Assembly: GCA_002305015.1 (NCBI GenBank)
Contig: DBPW01000043.1
Coordinates: 76,120-98,575, forward strand
Length of the DNA stretch: 22,456 bases
Reading direction: 5' to 3'
Source of the DNA: Bacteroidales bacterium UBA1410
Lineage (GTDB): Bacteria > Bacteroidota > Bacteroidia > Bacteroidales > Dysgonomonadaceae
The translations under genes and the position numbers were made by a program. Below are positions 16,067-22,456 of the stretch, piece after piece (positions within the stretch are counted from its first letter, which is position 1; each line of letters begins with the position of its first letter). The notes under the pieces are model-generated. The model was not told where the DNA came from and did no database searches. It worked only from the letters and a program-made list of their open reading frames with translations.

Positions 16067-17815
16067 TTAAATGTTTAACTCGTTGCGGATTGCATTAATT
16101 TTGTCGATAGCCTTTTTTTCGGCTTCGCTAATTTCTTCTCTTGAATTTGCCATTCCGTGTACTTCGATATAGTATTTTATTTTCGGTTCGGTTCCCGATG
16201 GTCGGATCGATAATTTTGTATTGTCTTCGGTAAAAAACTGAAGTACGTTTGAGGTGGTTGGCATCTCAAGTGCTATATGTTCGTTATTAATGAAGTCTAT
16301 GGCTTCAAGAGCAACGAAATCTTTCATCAAAATTACGGGCGATCCTGCCAGTGTTTTGAATGGATTGCTTCGATATTCCTTCATCATTGCTTCAATTTCA
16401 TCGGCTCCTTCTTTGCCCTTCTTGACGAGTGAGATGTTTACCTCTTTTGAGTATCCGTATTCGATGTATATATCCTGCAAAAGCTCATACATGGTTTTGC
16501 CGTTGTCTTTTGCCCATGCTGCAATCTCGGCAAACAAAGCACATGCCGATACGGAGTCTTTGTCGCGTACGAAATCGCCGGCCAAAAAACCATAACTTTC
16601 TTCTCCGCCGCCAATGAATTGTTTCAGTCCTTCGTTTTTGCGGATAATGCTGGCAATCCATTTGAATCCGGTATAGCAATCAAACATTTCTACACCGTAG
16701 CGTTTTGCAATGGGGCTTACCAGTTCGGTAGAAACGATGGTTTTGACCACGTAGTCTTTTCCCGTGAGTTTGTTCAGTTCTTTTCTTCGGGTAATAAGAT
16801 AATAAAGAAAGATGAGCATGGCCTGATTGCCGTTTAAAAGCATGAAGTCACCTTCAGCATCACGGATAGCCGTTCCGATGCGGTCGCCATCGGGATCGGT
16901 TGCCATTACGATTTCTGCGTCGGTTTCGATGGCTTTTTTTATGGCCAGGTCTAATGCTGCCTGATCCTCAGGGTTGGGAGAAGCAACAGTGGGGAAGTCC
17001 CCACTGATCACATCTTGCTCAGGCACATGGATGACATTTGTAAAGCCGATTGCCTCCAGGGTAGGAGGAACAAGGGTAATCCCTGTTCCGTGCAGAGGGG
17101 TATAAACCATTTTCAGGTTTTTATGGCGTGCTATGGCTTCCGGTGAAAGAACGAGCTTTTTAACCTCTTCAATGAACGCCATGTCCATCTCTTTCCCTAT
17201 GATTTTGATCAAATCTTTATTTCCCTCGAATTTGATTTCTTCAATTCCTTTAATCCGGTTTACTTCGGCAATAATATTTCTGTCGTGAGGGGCCAATACT
17301 TGGGCACCGTCTTCCCAGTAAACTTTATAGCCGTTATATTCTTTCGGATTATGTGATGCGGTAATCATGACCCCACTTTTGCATCCCAATTTTCGGATGG
17401 CATACGACACTTCAGGTGTTGGACGTAGGCTTTCAAAGAGATAAACTTTTATGCCGTTGGCACTAAGGATGTTGGCTGTTATTTCGGCAAATTTGCGACT
17501 ATTGTTGCGGCAGTCATGCCCTACCACAACTTTAATTCCGTTTTTTCCTGCATATTCTTTCAGCAAATAATTCGAAAGTCCCTGTGTAGCTGCTCCAACC
17601 GTATAAATGTTCATGCGGTTGGTTCCTGCACCCATGATGCCGCGAAGACCGCCTGTTCCAAATTCCAGGTCTTTATAGAAAGCATCGATGAGTTGTGTTT
17701 TGTCTTCGCTATCGAGCATTTTTTGCACTTCTGCCTTTGTCTCGGCGTCATAATTGCCTTTAAGCCATTCTTCGGCTTTGGCAGTTACCAGTGATAATAA
17801 TGTGTTGTCGTCCAT
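16067..17815 (-). CDS. Alpha-D-phosphohexomutase (phosphoglucomutase/phosphomannomutase)
   Basis: This cytoplasmic enzyme interconverts hexose 1- and 6-phosphates, linking glycolysis to glycogen and cell-wall sugar-nucleotide synthesis. All four family signatures are present: the phosphoserine loop TASHNP (S154), the magnesium loop DPDGD (D307, D309, D311), the sugar-binding GGGEESYG (402-409) and the C-terminal phosphate loop RPSGTEPKIKYY (from R538). The 582-residue length and the GGEESYGF form are closest to the PgcA/PGM2 subgroup rather than the shorter bacterial ManB/GlmM enzymes. The preference between glucose and mannose phosphates cannot be settled by eye. It lies between the C69 peptidase gene (33 bases to its start codon) and mgsA (10 bases), in one minus-strand unit. 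Confidence 0.94.
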   Translation of the reverse strand: MDDNTLLSLVTAKAEEWLKGNYDAETKAEVQKMLDSEDKTQLIDAFYKDLEFGTGGLRGIMGAGTNRMNIYTVGAATQGLSNYLLKEYAGKNGIKVVVGHDCRNNSRKFAEITANILSANGIKVYLFESLRPTPEVSYAIRKLGCKSGVMITASHNPKEYNGYKVYWEDGAQVLAPHDRNIIAEVNRIKGIEEIKFEGNKDLIKIIGKEMDMAFIEEVKKLVLSPEAIARHKNLKMVYTPLHGTGITLVPPTLEAIGFTNVIHVPEQDVISGDFPTVASPNPEDQAALDLAIKKAIETDAEIVMATDPDGDRIGTAIRDAEGDFMLLNGNQAMLIFLYYLITRRKELNKLTGKDYVVKTIVSTELVSPIAKRYGVEMFDCYTGFKWIASIIRKNEGLKQFIGGGEESYGFLAGDFVRDKDSVSACALFAEIAAWAKDNGKTMYELLQDIYIEYGYSKEVNISLVKKGKEGADEIEAMMKEYRSNPFKTLAGSPVILMKDFVALEAIDFINNEHIALEMPTTSNVLQFFTEDNTKLSIRPSGTEPKIKYYIEVHGMANSREEISEAEKKAIDKINAIRNELNI

Positions 17816-17848
17816 AATTATTTCAAAATCTGTTTGACTATCTTATTT

Positions 17849-19489
17849 TTATTTTTGGGGAACTTTATAACGATCCCCTGTTTCTTTTATGATGCGGCGA
17901 TAATGGTCTTCCGGATAACCAGGTCGGTTAGGAAATGCCGGTTTTCCATAGGAATTTCGGTTGAATACGCCGTTTTCTTCTTTCTTGATTACACCGTCCA
18001 TGTATTTGACAAGTAGATATTCTCCAAGTTTTTTCCATTGAGCGACACCGTCTTTTACTACAGAATTTGTGTAATTTGTTAAATAGTTTACGGCAACGGC
18101 TTTCTTCTTTTTGTATAAATTCAGTGCTTCTTTTTCCACCTCGGGTTGGTGGTTTCTAAAACCGCTTTCGAGCGTTGTTTGAAGTTTTTGTACATCTTTA
18201 ATCATGTCCTTGTAACGGCTGTACACCATATTCGAAACCCAATTATGTATCCAGAAAGCCGATGTCCATGAAAATGTAATGAAATCGCCATTGCCTGTCG
18301 CCATCTCTTCGGGTACTTGTGTATTTCCGCAATATACAGGATAGTAAACATTTTGCGCAGCATCATCTACGCCAAACCAAAGTATCCCGCCAATTTCGTT
18401 GGGCAACCAAGAACGCATTTGTGCAACAAAAGAAAATCCGGTTTGTTGTGTTGCGACAGGGCGTTCGTTGAAATATTCTACAGAATCGACTTTCCATGTT
18501 AAAGGAGACCACCGGTAAGGACAGTTGAATGGGCCTGCACCCACATCGAATCGCCAGTCGAGTTCGGTGTTTTCGTAATGGTCGCGCATGTATGCCTGCA
18601 CATCTTCAATTGCTATTTTTCGATCGGGTTTAATGTAAAGAGGCATCGGGCTCGTAGTCTCTCCTTTTGCATACGTAACGTATTTGCCCATGTCTTTGTT
18701 TACATGGTTAAAAAAAGACCAAACACGGGCTTCGCAAAAACGCAGTGCCCCAAAATCAAGGGGAGCATATGCTTTTGAAAAACTGAATTCGTTGTCCTCT
18801 CCCTCGAAGTATCCTTTCTCGCGCGCAAAAGAAATGACATCGGGAGCGTAAAGGCAATTTTCGGGATCGTTTAAAGGAAATTGATGGATTCTGGCGTGAT
18901 TGGCATGTGCACAAACACAATCGTCAGGGATACGTATAGCAACCCAAACGGCACCTTTGTTCCCCGTCCCCTTCCCAATCATTTCCAGGATCCATATTTC
19001 ATTGGGATCGGCAATTGAGAATGATTCGCCTTCGCTATAATAGCCATATTCAAAGACTAAATCGGTCATTATTTTTATGGCTTCGCGAGCAGTTTTTGAC
19101 CGTTGTAAAGCAATATATATGAGACTTCCGTAATCGATAATTCCTGTGGTGTCAACTAATTCGGTTCTTCCGCCAAAGGTAGTTTCTCCGATGGATACCT
19201 GATATTCGTTCATGTTACCGATAACGTTGAAGGTTTGAGAAGCTTGGGGTATCTTTCCAAGATATTTTCCTGTATCCCATTCGTATACTTCGAGCATTTC
19301 GCCGGGTTTATAGGTTCTGGCCGGCCAGTGATAAAGTTCTCCGTATAAACTAAAAGAATCGGCAGCATATGAAATCATGGTAGATCCATCGTTGGATGCT
19401 TTTTTTCCGACAAGAAAATTCGTACACGCAAATGTGCAATTAATCGTTAAAAAGAGAACAAGTGTGGATATAAGAATCTTTTTTGTCAT
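17849..19489 (-). CDS. Peptidase family C69 (PepD-like) dipeptidase, N-terminal nucleophile hydrolase
   Basis: This is a secreted dipeptidase of the Ntn-hydrolase fold. With the chosen start (ATG at 19489) the 546-residue protein has a signal peptide of about 21 residues ending CTFA. The next residue is C22 in CTNFLVGKKASNDGST, so signal cleavage itself would expose the Cys nucleophile required by the family. GSTMISYAADS and the central GGRTELVD...IDYGSLIYIALQRSKTAREAI segment are typical, as is the later EIWILEMIGKG. A start 7 codons further up (19510) is possible but would only lengthen the signal. It heads a unit with the phosphohexomutase and mgsA genes. Together with the S46 dipeptidyl-peptidase nearby it suggests periplasmic dipeptide production and hydrolysis. 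Confidence 0.92.
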   Translation of the reverse strand: MTKKILISTLVLFLTINCTFACTNFLVGKKASNDGSTMISYAADSFSLYGELYHWPARTYKPGEMLEVYEWDTGKYLGKIPQASQTFNVIGNMNEYQVSIGETTFGGRTELVDTTGIIDYGSLIYIALQRSKTAREAIKIMTDLVFEYGYYSEGESFSIADPNEIWILEMIGKGTGNKGAVWVAIRIPDDCVCAHANHARIHQFPLNDPENCLYAPDVISFAREKGYFEGEDNEFSFSKAYAPLDFGALRFCEARVWSFFNHVNKDMGKYVTYAKGETTSPMPLYIKPDRKIAIEDVQAYMRDHYENTELDWRFDVGAGPFNCPYRWSPLTWKVDSVEYFNERPVATQQTGFSFVAQMRSWLPNEIGGILWFGVDDAAQNVYYPVYCGNTQVPEEMATGNGDFITFSWTSAFWIHNWVSNMVYSRYKDMIKDVQKLQTTLESGFRNHQPEVEKEALNLYKKKKAVAVNYLTNYTNSVVKDGVAQWKKLGEYLLVKYMDGVIKKEENGVFNRNSYGKPAFPNRPGYPEDHYRRIIKETGDRYKVPQK

Positions 19490-19612
19490 GAGAAAGTAAA
19501 AATTTAGCAACAGGGTTGTAAAGATAACCTATTTTGTTGAAATTTCACCGAAAAATTCGAGAATATCTTTTTTTATTTGGGTAAAAATCGTACCAATGCT
19601 TGAAAATATTGT

Positions 19613-19620
19613 TATTTTTG
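19613..19620 (+). promoter_or_regulatory. Putative -7 element of the division/recombinase operon
   Basis: TATTTTTG fits TAnnTTTG and lies 26 bases before the start of the DivIC-like gene, so the transcript leader would be short. No TTG was found at the expected -33 distance, so the upstream half is weak or absent. The rest of the 135-base gap to the divergent C69 gene shows only AT-rich sequence. A near-consensus minus-strand box TATCTTTA (19526-19519) could serve the C69 unit but is not convincing. Confidence 0.45.
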
Positions 19621-19645
19621 CAAGAGAAAACAAGGGCTCGATATA

Positions 19646-19945
19646 ATGGGGAACGAGAAAAATAAGCATAAGACCATAGCGGGATTAAATCGTTATCAAC
19701 TTTTTATTGTTGTGGCGTTAATCGCTATGCTTTTTTTCTTTAGCGACAGCAGTCTCCTAAAAAGAGTGAAGTATGACAGGCAAATAAAGGATTTAAAAAA
19801 GCAGATTGAATTTTATCGGGCACAAATCGATACCAATAAAACGAAATTGAATGAACTTCAATCGAGCAAAGAAGACCTCGAAAAATTTGCCCGTGAAAAT
19901 TATTTGATGAAAAAAGAAAACGAAGAAGTTTTCATTATCGAGTGA
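19646..19945 (+). CDS. Septum-formation initiator family protein (DivIC/FtsB-like)
   Basis: This is a small bitopic inner-membrane protein of the divisome. In known members it bridges the FtsL and FtsQ/DivIB partners and helps activate septal wall synthesis. The 99-residue protein shows the family layout: a short basic cytoplasmic tail (1-16), one membrane helix (about 17-33), a coiled coil rich in Lys, Glu and Leu (about 43-78), and the conserved close FARENYLMKKENEEVFII. It is first in a plus-strand group with a small membrane protein (25 bases on) and xerD, a sensible division and chromosome-segregation context. It lacks diagnostic residues that would separate DivIC from FtsB. Confidence 0.9.
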   Translation: MGNEKNKHKTIAGLNRYQLFIVVALIAMLFFFSDSSLLKRVKYDRQIKDLKKQIEFYRAQIDTNKTKLNELQSSKEDLEKFARENYLMKKENEEVFIIE

Positions 19946-19970
19946 TTCAAAGATATAAAAGGAGTATTTA

Positions 19971-20324
19971 ATGAGCAAAACAAAAGACACTGTTTTTCGG
20001 ATTTCCGGAGTAATCATTTTATTGGCCGCAGCGGGTTATTTTTTAATGCCGACTGTTGTTCCTTGGATAATGGCGGTTGGTGTTGTAACCTTTACTGTAA
20101 TTACCATAATTACTCCTTATCCGGGCAAGAGTATTCGGGGAAAACGATTATACAATTTCCAGCTGTTATCTTGTATATTAATGGCTTTCTCGACTTATTT
20201 GATGTTTCGCCGGCGAAATGAGTGGGCACTGGTCATGCTCATTGCGATGGTTTTTTTGCTGTATTCGGCGTTGACGTTGCCCAAAGAATTCGAAAAAGAA
20301 AAAAGAGAAGAGCAGCAAAAATAA
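19971..20324 (+). CDS. Small four-helix membrane protein of unknown function
   Basis: I do not recognise a named family. The 117-residue protein has four likely membrane helices at about 11-27, 30-48, 61-79 and 84-102. Basic patches lie at SIRGKRL (54-60) and FRRRNEW (79-85), and there is a highly charged tail KEFEKEKREEQQK. Both ends would face the cytoplasm if the positive-inside rule holds. It has no signal peptide, metal motif or catalytic motif that I can see. It sits 25 bases after the DivIC-like gene and 1 base before the xerD start, so it is almost certainly in the same operon. Translational coupling with xerD is likely. A division or envelope role is only a guess from context. Confidence 0.85.
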   Translation: MSKTKDTVFRISGVIILLAAAGYFLMPTVVPWIMAVGVVTFTVITIITPYPGKSIRGKRLYNFQLLSCILMAFSTYLMFRRRNEWALVMLIAMVFLLYSALTLPKEFEKEKREEQQK

Positions 20325-20325
20325 A

Positions 20326-21249
20326 ATGACACACAATTCTCTTATTGATAGGTATAAACGGTATTTATTGCTGGAGAAAAATTTGTCGAGAAATACCATA
20401 AATGCCTATTTGACCGATCTCCGAAAGTTTAACGCTTTTGTTGAGGCACGCCAACTTACTTATCAAAACATAACCTATAATCATTTGGAAGAATTTGTTG
20501 CCGAATTGCATGATCTGAATATCGTTCCTCGATCGGTAGCACGCATCATATCAGGGGTAAAATCTTTTTTTAGGTTTCTTGTATTGAATGACTATATATC
20601 GGATGATCCGGCTGAATTGTTGGAAATTCCTAAAATCGGATTGAAATTGCCGGTGGTACTTTCTCTTGAGGAAATCGATGCCATCCTGGGTGCAATTGAT
20701 GTTTCAACGGTAGAAGGTACGCGAAATTATGCCATTATTGAAACGCTTTATAGTTGCGGTTTACGTGTTTCTGAACTTACTAATTTGAAGTTTTCGGATC
20801 TTTTTTTCGATGAAGGTTTTATCCGTGTTGAAGGGAAAGGCAGCAAGCAGCGCCTAGTTCCTATTTCGGATATTGCTATTCAAAAAATCAACGACTACCT
20901 TCTTTACCGAAAACAGATGAAAGTAAAAAAAGGGAACGAGGATGTTGTTTTTTTAAGTTCAAGAGGATCGGCTATTTCACGAATAACCGTGTATCATTAT
21001 ATTCAGCAATATGCCGATGCTGTAAACCTGAAGAAAAAAATCGGCCCGCATGTTTTCAGGCATTCTTTTGCTACCCATCTTTTAGAAAGAGGAGCTAATA
21101 TTCGCGTTATTCAGGAAATGCTTGGACATGAGAAAATTACTACTACCGAAATTTATACCCATATCGATCGAAATTTTCTCAGACAAGAGATTATAGAACA
21201 TCATCCGAGAAATAAAAAATCGGGTAACCCTACTCCTACTCAAAGATAA
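20326..21249 (+). CDS. xerD: Site-specific tyrosine recombinase XerD
   Basis: This cytoplasmic recombinase works with a XerC-like partner at the chromosomal dif site to resolve chromosome dimers before division. The 307-residue protein has the N-terminal SAM-like core-binding domain (about 1-90, YLLLEKNLSRNTINAY) and the catalytic domain (about 110-290). The full catalytic set is visible: R147 (SCGLRVSEL), K171 (GKGSKQR), H242 and R245 (HVFRHSFATH), H268 (MLGHEKI) and nucleophile Y277 (TEIYTHID). Length, motif form and its place with a division gene and dnaN support the housekeeping role over an integrase of a mobile element. It starts 1 base after the preceding stop codon. Confidence 0.94.
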   Translation: MTHNSLIDRYKRYLLLEKNLSRNTINAYLTDLRKFNAFVEARQLTYQNITYNHLEEFVAELHDLNIVPRSVARIISGVKSFFRFLVLNDYISDDPAELLEIPKIGLKLPVVLSLEEIDAILGAIDVSTVEGTRNYAIIETLYSCGLRVSELTNLKFSDLFFDEGFIRVEGKGSKQRLVPISDIAIQKINDYLLYRKQMKVKKGNEDVVFLSSRGSAISRITVYHYIQQYADAVNLKKKIGPHVFRHSFATHLLERGANIRVIQEMLGHEKITTTEIYTHIDRNFLRQEIIEHHPRNKKSGNPTPTQR

Positions 21250-21254
21250 TTTTA

Positions 21255-21262
21255 TATATTTG
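21255..21262 (+). promoter_or_regulatory. Putative -7 element of dnaN
   Basis: TATATTTG fits TAnnTTTG and starts 6 bases after the xerD stop, 44 bases before the dnaN ATG. The leader that follows is very A/T-rich with no Shine-Dalgarno, as usual in this phylum. No TTG lies at the -33 distance, which would fall inside the end of xerD, so strength cannot be judged. Confidence 0.45.
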
Positions 21263-21306
21263 CTCAATTAAATTTAAAAAGTAAATCATTATAAAAATCA
21301 TATTCT

Positions 21307-22431
21307 ATGAAATTTGTAGTATCAAGTGCGGCTTTGTTCAATCCTCTGCAAGCCATAAGCAGAGTTATTAATCCCAAAAGCAATCTTCCTATATTGGAGT
21401 GTTTTTTGCTTTCTTTGGAGGGGAATAAATTGATGCTTACCGCGGCAGATAATGAAGTACGGTTGGAAACTTTTGTGGAAGTAAGTGATGCGGAAGGTAA
21501 CGGGATGGTTGCTATTAATGCCAAAAATTTGCTTGATCCGTTGAGAGAATTACCCGATCAGCCGTTAACGATTGATGTTAACGATGAAACATTGGAAGTA
21601 TACATTTACTATCACAACGGTAAATACAATTTCGTAGGATTAAAAGGAGATGAATATCCTCAGCCGAAGCCTCTCAGCGAATCGGCTTCTGCTCTTGTTT
21701 TGGATGCACAGGTGTTGTTCGAGGGAATTAACCGTAGCTTGTTTGCTACAGCAGATGACGATTTTCGACCTGTTATGAGCGGTATTTATGTTGACATTAC
21801 TCCTGATGATCTTACTTTTGTTGCCTCTGACGGACACAAATTGGTGCGTATTATTACTAAGGAGGCAAAAGGAGCGACTCAATCCTCGTTCATTCTGCCT
21901 AAAAAACCGGCAAATCTGCTTAAATCGTTACTTCCAAGGGAATCGGGTGAAGTACAAATCAAGTTCGATGAAAATAATGCCTATATCACTACACCCAAAT
22001 ATACGATGGTGTGCCGATTTGTAGAAGGGCGCTATCCAAACTATAATTCCGTTATCCCTCAAAATAATCCCAATCATGTTGTTCTCGACCGACTTGCTTT
22101 TCTCAGTGCACTGAAAAGGGTATCCGTTTTTTCCGATCCATCAAGCAGTCTGGTTAAATTGCAATTTTCGCAAGATAAAATAGTGGCTTCTGCGCAAAAT
22201 ATCGATTATCTTACGGCAGCTGAAGAAATTATTCCTTGCAATTATGAAGGAAATGCCATGAATATTGGTTTTAAAGCGGTTTTTTTAATCGATATTCTTA
22301 ATAATATTCCTTCTGCTGATGTTCGTTTGGAACTTTCAGACCCTTCCCGTGCATGCCTTATCCTTCCGGAAGAAAAAGAGGAAAATGAAGATATGTTGGT
22401 TTTGTTAATGCCGATGATGTTGAACGAATAA
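21307..22431 (+). CDS. dnaN: DNA polymerase III beta subunit (sliding clamp)
   Basis: This ring-shaped homodimer tethers the replicative polymerase to DNA and is a hub for repair proteins. The 374-residue protein has the standard three-domain clamp layout. Domain 1 starts MKFVVSSAALFNPLQAISRVI with SNLPILECFLL. Domain 2 carries DDFRPVMSGIYVDI and ASDGHKLVR. Domain 3 holds FVEGRYPNYNSVIPQ and ends in LLMPMMLNE, the C-terminal strand next to the partner-binding pocket. It lies 57 bases after xerD. It is not next to dnaA in this window, which fits the scattered replication genes typical of Bacteroidota. Confidence 0.97.
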   Translation: MKFVVSSAALFNPLQAISRVINPKSNLPILECFLLSLEGNKLMLTAADNEVRLETFVEVSDAEGNGMVAINAKNLLDPLRELPDQPLTIDVNDETLEVYIYYHNGKYNFVGLKGDEYPQPKPLSESASALVLDAQVLFEGINRSLFATADDDFRPVMSGIYVDITPDDLTFVASDGHKLVRIITKEAKGATQSSFILPKKPANLLKSLLPRESGEVQIKFDENNAYITTPKYTMVCRFVEGRYPNYNSVIPQNNPNHVVLDRLAFLSALKRVSVFSDPSSSLVKLQFSQDKIVASAQNIDYLTAAEEIIPCNYEGNAMNIGFKAVFLIDILNNIPSADVRLELSDPSRACLILPEEKEENEDMLVLLMPMMLNE

Positions 22432-22436
22432 GTACT

Positions 22437-22456
22437 ATGAAACCTCCATGTTTGCT
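22437..22456 (+). CDS. Possible start of the next gene, cut off by the window edge
   Basis: An ATG 6 bases after the dnaN stop opens a frame (MKPPCL) that stays open to the end of the window. Only six full codons are visible, so nothing can be said about the product. In related genomes a replication or exonuclease gene often follows dnaN, but that is recollection, not evidence here. Confidence 0.25.

Noticed and set aside
20326..21249. XerD as the integrase of a mobile element or the driver of susC shuffling
   Set aside because: Its motifs, length and division/replication neighbours fit the housekeeping enzyme. No attachment sites, inverted repeats around susC or cargo genes were seen.
1..22456. 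CRISPR arrays, tRNA or rRNA genes, transposases, toxin-antitoxin pairs, defence genes
   Set aside because: Reading both strands gave no repeat-spacer pattern, cloverleaf-like sequence, transposase motif or small paired genes. All gaps between genes are under 300 bases.

Overview
The window looks like chromosomal DNA from a member of the Bacteroidota, most likely the order Bacteroidales. The evidence is a SusC/SusD pair, an S46 dipeptidyl-peptidase, a C69 dipeptidase and a one-chain glycyl-tRNA synthetase. Start codons are preceded by A/T-rich leaders rather than strong Shine-Dalgarno sequences, and several genes have a TAnnTTTG promoter box, the Bacteroidota -7 element. No tRNA, rRNA, CRISPR array, insertion sequence or phage gene was seen. 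Fifteen complete genes are supported, plus a possible start of one more at the right edge.

Positions 1-7982 hold a small polysaccharide-utilisation locus: a SusC-type TonB-dependent transporter, a SusD-type surface glycan-binding lipoprotein, and a secreted enzyme that fuses a family 9 glycoside hydrolase to a C-terminal NodB-type deacetylase-like domain. SusD should capture glycan at the cell surface and SusC should import the fragments. The fusion enzyme should trim the glycan, either outside the cell or in the periplasm. A hairpin terminator separates susD from the enzyme gene. No regulator (hybrid two-component sensor, SusR, or ECF sigma/anti-sigma pair) is visible, although one could lie to the left. 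The barrel part of susC and all of susD are markedly AT-richer than the 5' end of susC and the rest of the window.

Positions 8001-15580 hold cell-envelope and protein-turnover genes: a PBP4-type D-Ala-D-Ala carboxypeptidase (+), then a glyQS-FKBP lipoprotein pair (-), then a MATE/Wzx-like flippase and an S46 dipeptidyl-peptidase (+). The carboxypeptidase and FKBP genes meet stop to stop with no base between them. A strong bidirectional hairpin closes the S46 gene and the mgsA gene that faces it.

Positions 15598-19489 hold a three-gene minus-strand unit read in the order C69 dipeptidase, phosphohexomutase, methylglyoxal synthase. Positions 19613-22431 hold a plus-strand cell-cycle cluster: a DivIC/FtsB-like division protein, an unrecognised four-helix membrane protein, XerD recombinase, and the DNA polymerase III sliding clamp DnaN, which has its own promoter box.

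Most of the window is ordinary core genome. The parts that deserve a second look are the GH9-NodB fusion, whose NodB half keeps its metal ligands but appears to have lost both the catalytic base and the arginine that pairs with it, and the composition step inside susC.
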